64,000 bases of DNA from assembly GCA_949130485.1 (NCBI GenBank), contig OX422189.1, positions 9,641,992-9,705,991 on the forward strand. Direction: 5' to 3'. The number at the start of each line of letters is the position of its first letter. Position 1 is the stretch's first letter. A program made the position numbers and the translations under genes. The stretch comes from Agelas oroides. Taxonomy: Eukaryota > Porifera > Demospongiae > Agelasida > Agelasidae. Below the pieces are notes generated by a model, which was not told the DNA's origin, made no database searches, and saw only the letters and a program-made list of their open reading frames with translations. This document shows, piece by piece, positions 18,507-28,924 of the stretch.

Positions 18507-20758
18507 TTAGTATTTGTGCTGTACTTTGAACCGTGGACTATCTTACGTAATCGAGAGAACATTGTAGAAAAAGGAGGAACACGTGCATTTATTCATTCTG
18601 GCATTGTTTTGTGTGTTGAGTATTGTAAAAGTGGCAGTGTGTTGTATCAAGCCGGTGGTTGACTACAATATCCATTCTTGACTAAAGCATCTAATAGTGA
18701 TGTCAGAGTTTCCAAAAGTATGTAAATATTCTTCTACACAGGCCATTTCTCCACAATGTCTTAATGTATTCACATCAAATTTGATATAGAGGTTTTTTAG
18801 AGGCTTGGGTATATTTCCTTGCACAGCTTTGTTAAAAATATCTGCCTCGATCAAAACTACACACAATTTTTTGTCACATCTCGCTACTTTTCTGCAAATT
18901 GTTGAAGTATTAAGACATTTTGTGATGCTGCTCACAGTTACTTCAATATTCAACAAAGCACAACCAGTTCTGTATACTAGAGTAGTTGTCCAATGGGATG
19001 GTACAGGTTTTTGATTGGAACCTTGCTCCAACTTCCCCGGAAATGCAACTATTTATGGCCACAAAATGCCGTTTTTTAAGCATTTATCAAGCCTAGTGCA
19101 AGGATTATACTAGATATCTAAAAGCCACAACCTTCATTGGACTGAATAGGTACAGACTATCCTTCACAGCGAGTTTCGTTCTGATCGGGCTTACAGCGGC
19201 TTCCGGAAAGGTAGTGACCGGAATATTGCGCTAAAATGACGTAGAAAAAATTTGGCAAACCGGTTACATTTCGAAGACCGTACTGCTTGCTGTATTCACC
19301 CAATCTCATTGATATGGGTACCGTTGGAATCGCCATTTTATGCTCTTTTCGAAAATAAAGGTTGTTGTTGTGATAAACAAATTTTGATTTTCACCCCGAC
19401 ATCGCTACATCTAACATTACACTGGCGTAGTCGGCAGGATCTGCCCCGAGCTAACCGAACTCTGCGAGAAACTTGGAACTTAGCCGCGATACAACAACAC
19501 GATGGCTGACGACGATGACACTGCCGAGGGCGCTCGTACTAGTGCCGTAACAATGACAACCCGACCCTTGCTAATGCCAGAATCCTTCTCGGGAAAAGGA
19601 TCTTTTTCAGACTGGCTCCAACATTTTGAGGGAGTGGCCGCCATCAACAAATGGGACGATGCGGCCAAACTATTGTGGCTGAGAGTCAGACTCGTCGGAG
19701 CTGCACAGACGGCGTATGGACGACTTCCGACAACTGCCCGAGCATCGTACGCTGACTTGACTAAGGCCCTGAAGGACAGGTTTGAGCCAGAAGCCATGAA
19801 AGAAATGTATGTCGCAGAATTCCAAGCCTGCAAGAAAGGAAGGACAGTAGGGTGGGCGGAGTTTGCCGATCACTTGAAGCTGTTCGCAGACAAGGCTTTC
19901 CCAGACCTGGAGGACAAAGCTAGAGAGTATATGGCCTTAACACAGTTCATGGGACAAGTGGAAAACCCCCAGGTAGCTTTCAGTGTCCGACAGAAACGGC
20001 CCACTACGCTAATTGAGGCTGTCAGTGCAACCATAGAAATGGAGTCATACTTGAAGCCAAAGCCTAGTCACGTGGCACAAGTGGAACAATCGCATGCAGA
20101 TACTGCGATAGCAGCGGTACAGCTCAAACAAGACGCCATGATGGGAGTGCTGGAAAATATCATGGCGAGGCTGGAAAAACTGGAAGCCCAGGCAAGTGAA
20201 GGACGACCCACACCCGTTGGGAACTCAGAGCCCAGGGCAAAGAGACCTGTGGTGTGCGACAACTGCAAGCAGGAGGGTCACTATGCGAGAGGATGTGCAG
20301 CGCCGCCGGCAAGGACCTCCCGAGATCAAAGTAAGACCCCAATCTCACTCCTCCCAGTCAGCCACTCCTACCGCATCAATGGTCGAGTTAAGGGAGTCCA
20401 AGCAAGTTTTGTGGTTGACACAGGAGCAGCCGTCACCTTGTTAGACAAAACACTCTGGGACAAGGTGAACACGACAGGACAAGTATTGAGCACTTGGACA
20501 GGACCCCCACTGGTGGGAGTGGAGGGTACACGACTGGAGACGTGGGGAACTGCCACAGCTGAGATTGCCTTTGCTGGTGAGACCTTCCAGTTCCCTGTGC
20601 TCGTGGCCAGTTCATTGAAAGCAGATGCTATCCTGGGCATGGACTTCCTGGATGCGAATAAATGCACGTGTTCCTCCTTTTTCTAGAATGTTCTCTCGAT
20701 TACGTAAGATAGTCCACGGTTCAAAGTACAGCACAAATACTAATCAAACATCACAACA
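18493..20758 (+). mobile_element. TIR-bounded element (Ginger-like ends) carrying gag-protease
   Basis: 2266 bp. Inverted repeats of ~102 bp at 18493-18594 and 20656-20758 are nearly identical. The ends read TGTTG/CAACA and the target duplication is TTTG (18489-18492, 20759-20762). Ends of the form TGTNR with 4-bp duplications are described for Ginger DNA transposons, whose integrase is related to that of gypsy. Inside is a ~840-bp non-coding stretch, a tRNA-primer-site-like TGGCGTAGTCGGCAGGAT near 19433, and a gag-protease ORF. No reverse transcriptase or integrase is present, so it would be non-autonomous. The family assignment is inference from the ends. Confidence 0.75.
19502..20686 (+). 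CDS. Gag-protease ORF inside the TIR element
   Basis: 394 codons. The N-terminal part is a retrotransposon Gag-like helical region (MPESFSGKGSFSDWLQHFEG). A CCHC knuckle (CDNCKQEGHYARGC) lies near residue 250 and a retroviral-type aspartic protease (VVDTGAAVTLLD, later ILGMDFL) near 300-390. The ORF ends inside the right terminal repeat. The parts are those of a Ty3/gypsy element fragment. RT, RNase H and integrase are absent. Confidence 0.85.
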   Translation: MADDDDTAEGARTSAVTMTTRPLLMPESFSGKGSFSDWLQHFEGVAAINKWDDAAKLLWLRVRLVGAAQTAYGRLPTTARASYADLTKALKDRFEPEAMKEMYVAEFQACKKGRTVGWAEFADHLKLFADKAFPDLEDKAREYMALTQFMGQVENPQVAFSVRQKRPTTLIEAVSATIEMESYLKPKPSHVAQVEQSHADTAIAAVQLKQDAMMGVLENIMARLEKLEAQASEGRPTPVGNSEPRAKRPVVCDNCKQEGHYARGCAAPPARTSRDQSKTPISLLPVSHSYRINGRVKGVQASFVVDTGAAVTLLDKTLWDKVNTTGQVLSTWTGPPLVGVEGTRLETWGTATAEIAFAGETFQFPVLVASSLKADAILGMDFLDANKCTCSSFF

Positions 20759-20762
20759 TTTG

Positions 20763-21565
20763 TAAAGATCCATCCCACCCAGCTAGGCAAGCCAGTCAGG
20801 GTTGTGAAAGGAGTGAGGTGGCCATGGGCATTAGCACTCAACAGCAAGCAGCAGTTAGTTGTAGCTGAGTTTGGTGGGAGGAAGGTGACAGTGTTTGATA
20901 GAGGGGGCAAAAAGGTACAAACAATCACTTGTGGGTACTTTTCGCACCCTACTGGAGTAGCTGTTGACAAAGATGACAATATCTATGTGTCCGACTGGGG
21001 TAACTCCTCACTTTTCAAGTTCAGCAGGGAAGGGAAGCTCATTAAAACCGTTAGAAAACAAGGCACACGACCAGGAGAGTTCAGTAGTGTGAGTTTTATC
21101 AAGGTCCTCAATGACAAACTGTATGTGTGTGATAGTGGGAACCACAGAGTTCAAATACTGAGCACAGAATTGGACTACATAAATAGTTTTGGTTGCCATG
21201 GTGATGAAGATGGTCAGTTCAGAGGGCCAAGCAACATTGCCCAGGACGGAACAGGAAATTTATATGTGACTGATAGTGGCAATAGCCGTGTACAAGTCTT
21301 TGACTGCAAGGGACAGTTTTTGTCTACTTTCGGTATGAAGGGTGCGCAACCTTATGGAATCTGTGTTGGTTCTGATCAGCTGGTTTATGTATGTGACAAT
21401 AAGAACAAATGTGTGTCAGTGTTTCAGACAAGTGGAGAGTTTGTGACCTCCTTTGGTGAGCTCAGTGACCCTCAGGGTATTATAGTTGATGAGGATGGCT
21501 TTGTATATGTGAGTACTGCAATACATGTGAGTACTGCAATACCTGGCAAGATCATTATAATTTGA
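20763..21565 (+). pseudogene. TRIM-NHL gene 3, NHL part downstream of the insertion
   Basis: Continues exactly where 17082-18492 stops (TVKIHPTQLGKPVRVVKG in other copies) and encodes a full set of NHL repeats (GVAVDKDDNIYVSDWGNSS, NLYVTDSGNSRVQVFD) to TGA at 21563-21565. It has a small in-frame direct repeat near the end (HVSTAIHVSTAI). The frame is open, but it is separated from its start by 2.3 kb of transposon, so it is listed as the disconnected half of gene 3. Confidence 0.8.
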
Positions 21566-21680
21566 TTATACTTGTGAATATTTTAGTGCTAAACTAAGGA
21601 CCAATTTGGAGTGTACCATAACTAGTGAAAACTAACTAAACCTAGCCTTGGACAATAATAGAATTTTGAGAGATGTCATT

Positions 21681-21916
21681 AATTGAAGGGCCCAGTGGAA
21701 AAAGGGGATAACCGTTTTTGATAACCTCAAAAGGTCAAAGGTCAACAAAGAATTTTTATTGTCTAGCAAGACAAGACTGAATTTCAACAGTACACAGTTT
21801 CAACTGTTAAACTTCAGCCTTGATAATTTGTTTGAGAATGAAAATGCTTTGTTGACCTTTGACCTTTTGGGGTCATCAAAAACAGTTATCCCATTTTTCC
21901 ACTGAGCCCTTCAATT
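21681..21916. mobile_element. Palindromic MITE with AATTGAAGGGC ends
   Basis: Arms of ~70 bp (21681-21750 and 21846-21916) pair with few mismatches. Each arm holds AGGTCAAAGGTCA, a textbook DR1 nuclear-receptor element. Non-coding. Confidence 0.75.
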
Positions 21917-21995
21917 AGACAAAGTGGCTGAGCTACTGTACGTTGATCTCACCCACTCTTCAATCTGCTGTCAGGCTGTGGACTATATTATACTA

Positions 21996-22050
21996 TCAAA
22001 CCCAGGACACCTCTGGCTGGTAGCTCAAGCCAGAGGTGTCCTGGGTTTGA
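21996..22050. repeat. Perfect hairpin, 23-bp arms
   Basis: 21996-22018 (TCAAACCCAGGACACC...) and 22028-22050 are exact reverse complements around a 9-bp loop. Likely a miniature fold-back element. It sits in the 3' spacer of gene 3. Confidence 0.85.
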
Positions 22051-22514
22051 CGTACTCCTGGCGACTGCCGGCCTTTTCACTTTCCTCTATATTTTCACCT
22101 GTGAATTCCTTTACCATGCATGATTGTCCTTACCTGTCACACAAGTTGAAGCAGATTGAAGAGTGGCTGGGATCCATGTACAGTAGTTCAACCACTTTGT
22201 CTCTCAGTTGTTTTCTCACAATTATAAACACAACTAGTGCACACATAATTATGCTAACATGCTAGGGATATACTAAAATGGAACTCCTATAGTCCACATC
22301 CTGCTACACAGCTGATCATGCTTCTCTGTGCATCTGCTCTGTTGGTGCCAGAGCAGAGATGCCAGCAACCATCTTTCTGATGATGGTGGAGAGGAGGGCC
22401 GGACACTTTGGATGGTTGGCTGCGTAGTCTGCTGACATCCTCAGATCTGAGAAGATAACTCTGTGGTGGGAGGGAGAGTGAGAGGGAGGGAGAGGAAAAG
22501 AGGGTAGGAGAGAG

Positions 22515-22668
22515 GGTGGAGGGAGGGAGGGAGGGAGGGAGGGAGGGAGGGAGGGAGGGAGGGAGGGAGGGAGGGAGGGAGGGAGGGAGGGAGAGAGAGA
22601 GAGAGGGAGGGAGGGAGGGAGGGAGGGAGGGAGGGAGGGAGGGAGAGAGAGAGAGAGAGAGAGAGAGA
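22515..22668. repeat. (GGGA)n / (GA)n microsatellite
   Basis: About 150 bp of GGGA repeats with two GA blocks. The same spot is GGGA-rich in the other TMEM33-exon copies. Confidence 0.95.
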
Positions 22669-22669
22669 T

Positions 22670-24475
22670 ATCCTGAAGAACAGATGGATGGAATTCATGC
22701 TCTCCAATGGCTACCTCAATACCAACGTCCAGAAGGCATTCATGAGGAACATTCCCGGCTGTACTGAACAGTTTTACAAATTGATGGCAGCCCTTCGAAG
22801 ACACACCCCGCAAGACCTTCTAGCTGCCAAAACCTGCTCAATGGTGTGGAGCGATGGCTCCAGTGGACTGGTATGAAAGCTAAGGTCCCGAAATGTCACT
22901 CCCTTGCTATCCAGGTGTCATCAGGCAAGACGTATGACCCTGGCCTGATGTTGCAGGGAAAGCCCATTCCTTCCATTGGAAACAATGCCGTCAAGTTCCT
23001 TGGAGCGTACATCCAAGTTCCCAGAGACACTCAGCAAGGGAGAGAGCATCTCCAGACAAAGCTGACGTCACTGCTCGAGAAGGTGGATGCAGTCCCTGTC
23101 ACCAGACAGCAGAAGCTTCTTCTGTACAGGGCAGCCGTATGCCCCCGAGTGCTGAGGGACCTGGGTATCTTTGACCTGCCCATAACATGGGTCAACACAT
23201 GCCTAGAGGCCACTACAACCTGCTACCTGAAGAAGTGGTCGGGTCTGGCACGCTCAGCAGATCCCGCAAGGCTCTACCTGCCCAAGAAGAATGGAGGCCT
23301 AGATCTACCAGCAATCTCACACCTCTATAAGAAGATGCATGTGAGTCATGCCTGCCAGCTCATCACTTCCATGATCCCATCACCCAGCATGTGGCCAAGC
23401 TGCAGATTGAGAAGAAGCAGGACGAGCAGAGAGCCAAGTTCAAGCCAATGCTCACGGTACGGGAAGTGATGGTAGCAGACCCTGGTGCAGGCAAGAAGAC
23501 ATTGATGAGGAGAGCCAAAGAGGCAGTGAAGTCAGCAGAGGTTGCAGAACGGCTGGAGCATTCCCGGAGCCTGCCTCGCCAAGGAGAACTGCATCGGCTG
23601 ATAGAAGGGGATGCTGCCACCCTGTGGTCAGAGACAGTGCAAAAGCTACCTCCAGAAGCTCTCAAATTTGCATTGAATGCTGCTCAGGACACTCTGCCAC
23701 ACAATGCGAACCTGGCAATATGGAGGCGAAGTGAGGGTTTATCTAGTAATTGCAAGTTGTGTGGGGAGAGGCAGACGCTTGTGCACGTCCTCAACCACTG
23801 TCAGGTGGTGTTGAACCTTAGGAGGTACAATGCAAGACATGATGCAGTTCTGGAGGTGATAGACCAGTTCGTGAGGGAGAACTGTCCGCCAGATGTAGAG
23901 GCCATCACAGACCTACCAGCTTATGACTACACATTCCCAGCCTGTATTGCCCCAACTGACCTTCGACCTGATGTTGTGCTATGGAGCCCTGCTCAGAAAT
24001 CTGCTGTTCTCCTGGAGCTGACAGTGTGCCACGAAACTAACTTTGAAGATGCACACAGGCGAAAAGCAAATAAGTACAAGGATCTGGTTGAGACAGGAAG
24101 GAGAAATGGCTATGATACAAGCACTGTAACGCTTGAAGTTGGCAGCCGAGGTTTTCTAAACCCGGAGGGCTTCAAGCACCTGTTTTCGAGCCTCGAGAGT
24201 TGCAGCAGTCAAAACAGACACCACTTTCTACAAGACGTGAGCAGGAAAGCCATACTCGGGTCACACCGAATTTTGACATTGAGAAACTCTTTATTATAAC
24301 TTTATTTACCTTATCCTAATTTCTAAACTGTTCTATCTTTCTATTCTAGCCCTCGAGACAGCCAATTTATTTGTGCCATGCAATAGCTCAGCATGTAGAC
24401 AATGGCCGTATCTCTAGGCCTCCTTGTATGTACCCTCATCATGCAAAACGAGATGTTTATAAAAATTTTTTAAAA
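22670..24475 (+). mobile_element. LINE fragment with restriction-like endonuclease (R2/NeSL-like)
   Basis: A 5'-truncated non-LTR element in GGGA-rich DNA. 22688-22870 keeps an RT piece (NGYLNTNVQKAFMRNIPGC). The catalytic RT core is deleted. 22870-23390 is the thumb region (KVPKCHSLAIQV, KFLGAYIQVP). 23391-24299 is the C-terminal part with a CCHC motif (CKLCGERQTLVHVLNHC) and a PD-ExK-type endonuclease (RPDVVLWS, LLELTVCHETN). This domain set belongs to site-specific RLE LINEs such as R2 and NeSL. Adjacent pieces are in different frames. The 3' end is near 24475, where the host repeat resumes. Confidence 0.85.
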
Positions 24476-24514
24476 ATGGGAAGGATTGAGTGAGAAAAGA
24501 GTGTGTAAAGACTA

Positions 24515-24930
24515 TACCATTGTTCCCAGGCCTCCTCCGTTTTTTGTTCTTCGGTTTGCATTCAGTATACACAGAAGTGGAAGAGTGGAGAAAAATGGGC
24601 AAGGCCTGGGAACACCTATCATGTGAATGATGTTTGGTGGGTGCAAGGTGGATGTAGGTGGGGAGGGGTCCACATTCAAGTAACGTACTAGACTTTATCA
24701 TCGATAGCCAGGACCCCACCAGATGTTTATGAGATATACAGTACTCGACTCCACCGGTAAGAAACTCACTCTATCATTTATTGCACATGGGCATCAACCC
24801 CCCCCCCCCACGTCCAAGAGACGTCATTCACATAATAGGTTTTCCCAGACCTTCCCTGTTTTTTTTTGTGCCGCTCTTCCTGTATTATACTGAATGCAAA
24901 CTGAAGAACAAAAAACGGAGGAGACCTGAT
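24515..24930. mobile_element. Large fold-back element (TTCCCAGGCCTCC type)
   Basis: The left part TTCCCAGGCCTCCTCCG, then TTGTTCTTCGGTTTGC is mirrored at the right end (GCAAACTGAAGAACAAAAAA). Inner segments around TGTGAATGATGT also pair. Relatives lie at 40767-41220 and 54744-54936. Confidence 0.7.
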
Positions 24931-25404
24931 ATAAGATTGCTCTGACTCACCTTTGTCTCTTCCCTCCCTCCCCTCTCCCCACCTCCCCACTTCCCCCCCC
25001 TCCCCTCCCTCACCTAACAGATGGATTTCTCCGAGAGCAGTAGTGCAATCTTAGGAAGTGATAGTGGAGAAAGGGAGACAGAGTGAACATACAACCCCTG
25101 GAGAGAGAGGGAGAAGGAAGAGGAGAATGTAATCACTTGTTATTAAATCAGGCTTGTCACGTGGTGTTATCACAAGTGGATAATGATACCTTTATGACAT
25201 GATATTTCTAATGACACCATTTTTTAAAAATCATTTTCTTCTATTCTGTTGAGTTTCATCAGTGGGGTTGGCAAGTTATGTTTGCCACAACAAGAAGTAA
25301 CTAAGCTTTTCTCTGACCAGCTCTGTATCTTGACGCTGCATGGGCCTGAAAACAAAGCCAAGCTAACCAGCACTTCTCATCACAAGCTTTGGTATACCCC
25401 CTAT

Positions 25405-25566
25405 GCAGTTTGCACATGCGCAATAATAAGGTGGGTGGAGCTTGGGAGTGGTCGCATTTTGTTTGCGCCATTAGGGCATTAGCTAGCTCGGGCATTAGTA
25501 CTTGAATACTTCTTTTACCGAAGACTAGGTCTTTCTTTTTTGCCTTGGAAAGAAGCTACAGTTGCG
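25405..25566 (+). promoter_or_regulatory. Shared TRIM-NHL promoter block, gene 4
   Basis: CACATGCGCA (25413-25422), GGTGGGTGGAGC and GTTTGCGCCATT, then TTTTACCGAAGACTAGG as in gene 2. Confidence 0.6.
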
Positions 25567-27753
25567 ATGGCGGAAGCTCCGGACGTGATGGAGAAGGGGT
25601 TGGAAAAGCTGGAGGAAGAGATCACCTGCCCTGTTTGTCAGGAGCACTTCCGCGACCCTAAGATCCTCCCTTGCCTCCACTACTACTGCAAGGAGTGTGT
25701 CAGACAACTAGCCCTACGAGCAGGGACCAACCGCCCCTTTGCGTGCCCGGAATGCCGAAAGGAAACAGTTTTGCCTCAAAATGACCCCGATCGACTGCCC
25801 ACGGCATTTTTCGTCAACCGAATGAAAGAGCTCCACGTAAACATGGAGAAAGCGCAAGGAAAGTCGGAAGCTGTTTGCGAAATGTGTTCTGGAGCGAAGG
25901 CCGAAGCGTTTTGTCGTCAGTGTACCTACTTTATCTGCCGTGATTGCGTGAGATCGCACAGTAAGATGAAGGTATTCGCTGGTCACAATGTCGTGACCCT
26001 TCAGGAGCTGAAAGAGGGCGGGGCTAAAGTGATTCCGCTGAAAGAAGCCCCACCCTCAATGTGCAAAGACCACGATGAGCTGTTGAAGATATTCTGCTTT
26101 GAATGTAATCACCTCATTTGTCGAGATTGTATCATTCGTGATCATGCAGGTCATGTGTTTGAGTTTGTGAAGAAATCCGCCCCCCAGTACAAGAAAACAG
26201 TCAAGGAGAGTTTGGCGCCACTTGTGAAGATCCAAACCAACATCTCAGCTGCTACCAGGGAGGTGGAGAAGGTTGAAAGAGAGGTTTCTGAGCAAAATAA
26301 GGTCATTACAGGCACAATAGAGCAATCATTCAAGCAACTTCATGAAATCCTACTCAAACGAGAGAAGCAACTGCTGGACAGAGCGTCTGAATTGAAGCAG
26401 GAAAAGCTGGACAACCTGGGAGTACAGAAGAAGGGTTTCACATTAGCCACCAGTGAGATCCAAGGTATTGTGGAGTTTGTAGAGTGCAGTGTTGAAAATG
26501 CTACTGATGAAGAATTCATGTCGTTGCAGCAGCACATTCAAGAGCAAATCCAAGAGCAGTGTGCAAAGCATGAGCACATCAATCTCATACCAGCAGAGGT
26601 AGCGAATGTTGGTGTTAGAGTGGCCTGTGCTGAAGGTATCTCTGACCTCTGTCAAAAGAATGCTAAAATCATGTTTTTTGCAGATCCCACAAAGTGTACA
26701 GCAGGGTCAGAAGTTGCTGAAGTTGGCAAGTCAGCCCAGTTCACAGTCCGCACTGTGTACCAAAATGGTCAGCTCTGTGAAGAGAATCAAGAAGTTGAAG
26801 CAGAACTGAAATCTCTTGTGACCGATTCTGTTACTCACACCAAAGTCACCTCAAAAGGGAGAGGAGTTTATGAGGTCACTTACACTCCAGATGTTCGTGG
26901 GAGGCATACCCTGATCGTGAAGGTGAATGGCACCCAAATTATTGGCAGTCCATTTCAAGTGTTCACACAGATCCACCCCACCAAGCTAGGCAAGCCAGTC
27001 AGGGTTGTGGAAGAAGTGAGGTGGCCATGGGCATTAGCGGTCAACAGCAAGCAGCAGTTTGTTGTAGCTGAGTTTGGTGGGCCAAAGGTGATTGTGTTTG
27101 ATAAAAATGGTAAGAAGGTGCAAACAATCTCATGTGAGAAGTTTTCAAACCCTACTGGAGTAGCTGTGGACAAAGATGACAATATCTATGTGACAGACTA
27201 TAGTAACTCCTCACTTTTCAAGTTCAGCAAGGAAGGGAAGCTCATGAAGGTAGTTGGACGAAAAGGCAACCGACCAGGAGAGTTCAACAGTCCCAATTTT
27301 ATCAAGGTCATCAATGATAGACTGTATGTGTGTGAACATGGGAACCACAGAGTTCAAATACTGAACACAGAGTTGAAGTATGTGGACAGTTTTGGTTGCC
27401 ATGGTAATGGAGGTGGTCAGTTTAAAAGCCCAAATGACATTGCCCAGGACAGAACAGGAAATTTGTATGTGACTGATACTAACAATAACCGTGTACAAGT
27501 CTTTGACAGCAAGGGACAGTTTTTATATACCTTCAGTAGGAAGGGTGTGCGACCTTATGGAATCTGTTTTGGTTCTGACCAGCTTATTTATGTAAGTAAC
27601 ACTAACAACAATTGTGTATCAGTGTTTAAGACAAGTGGAGAGTTTGTGACCTCCTTTGGTCAGTTTAGTACCCCTATTGGTATTGTAGTTGATGACGATG
27701 GTTTTGTATATGTGAGTGATACTGTACTAGCTGGGAATATCACTATAATTTGA
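25567..27753 (+). CDS. TRIM-NHL protein, gene 4 (intact)
   Basis: 728-codon single-exon ORF. RING is at 21-63, B-box1 at about 104-140 (CEMCSGAKAEAFCRQC), B-box2 at about 166-196 (CKDHDELLKIFCFEC, DHAGHVFEF), coiled coil to ~340, filamin repeat ~365-465 (with a short deletion after PTKCTAG compared with its paralogues) and six NHL repeats to the end. All RING and B-box zinc ligands are present. The predicted role is a cytoplasmic E3 ubiquitin ligase using its propeller to choose RNA or protein targets. The ATG at 25567 is used because it aligns with MAEAPDVMEKG in the paralogues. The NHL loops differ from gene 2 more than the RING does. Confidence 0.93.
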   Translation: MAEAPDVMEKGLEKLEEEITCPVCQEHFRDPKILPCLHYYCKECVRQLALRAGTNRPFACPECRKETVLPQNDPDRLPTAFFVNRMKELHVNMEKAQGKSEAVCEMCSGAKAEAFCRQCTYFICRDCVRSHSKMKVFAGHNVVTLQELKEGGAKVIPLKEAPPSMCKDHDELLKIFCFECNHLICRDCIIRDHAGHVFEFVKKSAPQYKKTVKESLAPLVKIQTNISAATREVEKVEREVSEQNKVITGTIEQSFKQLHEILLKREKQLLDRASELKQEKLDNLGVQKKGFTLATSEIQGIVEFVECSVENATDEEFMSLQQHIQEQIQEQCAKHEHINLIPAEVANVGVRVACAEGISDLCQKNAKIMFFADPTKCTAGSEVAEVGKSAQFTVRTVYQNGQLCEENQEVEAELKSLVTDSVTHTKVTSKGRGVYEVTYTPDVRGRHTLIVKVNGTQIIGSPFQVFTQIHPTKLGKPVRVVEEVRWPWALAVNSKQQFVVAEFGGPKVIVFDKNGKKVQTISCEKFSNPTGVAVDKDDNIYVTDYSNSSLFKFSKEGKLMKVVGRKGNRPGEFNSPNFIKVINDRLYVCEHGNHRVQILNTELKYVDSFGCHGNGGGQFKSPNDIAQDRTGNLYVTDTNNNRVQVFDSKGQFLYTFSRKGVRPYGICFGSDQLIYVSNTNNNCVSVFKTSGEFVTSFGQFSTPIGIVVDDDGFVYVSDTVLAGNITII

Positions 27754-27796
27754 TTATATTAATGAGAGTATTTTACAAATGACTGATTTGGAGTGC

Positions 27797-27861
27797 CCTA
27801 GCCTCGTACCCAGGCCATTCATTAAATAATGTTTCTTCTACGAACGGCCTGGGTACAAGGC
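27797..27861. mobile_element. Miniature fold-back (TAGCCTCG type)
   Basis: TAGCCTCGTACCCAGGCC mirrored by GGCCTGGGTACAAGGC around a ~30-bp loop. A member of the dispersed 9-bp-duplication family. Confidence 0.65.
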
Positions 27862-27981
27862 ATGTGTTCTGTAAGAATTTTATGCAGCCACCACAATATT
27901 GTCATTCTCCCAAATGAACTCCATAACTATAGTGAAACCTAACTGTACCTTAATCATACAGTCCCACTTTTTCACACCAGG

Positions 27982-28143
27982 CAGTGTTGTTTTATGTATA
28001 GTTTCATGTTCAGACTAGTGGTTTAGTTTTAGGTTACACATTCGAGTTTAGTTGTAGTTTTAATTACTATCAGTAGTTCTAGTTTTTTAATTACTAAATA
28101 AACAATGCCTTACTAAAATGCTTGGTTAACTAAAACAACACTG
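27982..28143. mobile_element. AT-rich MITE with CAGTGTTGTTTTA ends
   Basis: Inverted ends CAGTGTTGTTTTA and TAAAACAACACTG, with an interior rich in TTTTAGTTTTA motifs. A second copy is at 43734-43981. The CAGTG ends suggest hAT. Confidence 0.6.
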
Positions 28144-28289
28144 ATGTTACCAGGTTGGAACCTGACAGCTGATTGAAGAGTGCATGGGATCTAGCCTCAT
28201 TAATCATGCAGTCCTATACCATGATTGTCCTTATCAGGTTGAAGCTGATTGAAGAGTGGGTGGGGTCACGTACAGTAGCTCAGCCACTT

Positions 28290-28530
28290 TGTCTCTCAGT
28301 TGTTTTCCAACAAATGGACCATTACTATTCATTGATGACATCTCTACACTGGCCCTCTCTGAAAGCATTAAACTTTCTCTCTATGCAGATGACATGCTAC
28401 TCTATAAAACCATCTCCTCGACTGCAGACTATGCTGAACTCCAACAAGACATTGATCTGATTTACGGTTGGTCTACTGCTAATTTGATTACTTTCAATGT
28501 CTCCAAATGTAAATGCATGTTTTTACCTAA
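28290..28530 (+). mobile_element. LINE reverse-transcriptase fragment
   Basis: Encodes a piece of RT with the catalytic motif SLYADDMLLYKTI followed by a typical LLYGW-like helix (DLIYGWSTANLITFNVSKCK). Looks like a jockey/CR1-type LINE and is distinct from the RLE LINE at 22.7 kb. Both ends are missing. Confidence 0.7.
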
Positions 28531-28924
28531 TTCTATCTCTCTATGGAGTAATTTACCTTTAGAAGCTGTTAATTGTACCACTCTTCCTATGTTTAAGTAC
28601 TATACTTTGCCACTCTTTCTGTAATGTAATAGTATTACTTTGGGTACACTGTTATATTAGCAGTTGGCTATTTGTGTACCCATTGCATTTATGCATAAAT
28701 TTTCATAGAAAAAAAAAACTAGTGTGCACATGCGTAGCAATTATAAACTAATGTGCACACATGTAGCTAATATGCTAGAGATATGCTAAAATGGAACTCC
28801 AAGCGACGAACGCGCGATGGCCTGGGAACGAGGCTAGCATGGACCCTCAGGGTCTTTCTGAAATCAAAGCCAAGCTATGCTACGCATTTTGCAAAGTACC
28901 GTGAGCACTTTGCAGGCATTTTTC

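Larger units (their letters stand above)
22316..25097 (-). pseudogene. Orphan TMEM33 last two exons (copy 3), intron hit by a LINE and a MITE
   Basis: Minus-strand exons 25097-25014 ([26 protein letters not shown] donor, phase 2) and 22460-22316 ([33 protein letters not shown]) keep frame and splice sites and could still be spliced in principle. No upstream TMEM33 exons adjoin them. The intron now contains GGGA repeats, a 1.8 kb LINE and a ~415-bp fold-back element. Confidence 0.8.
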
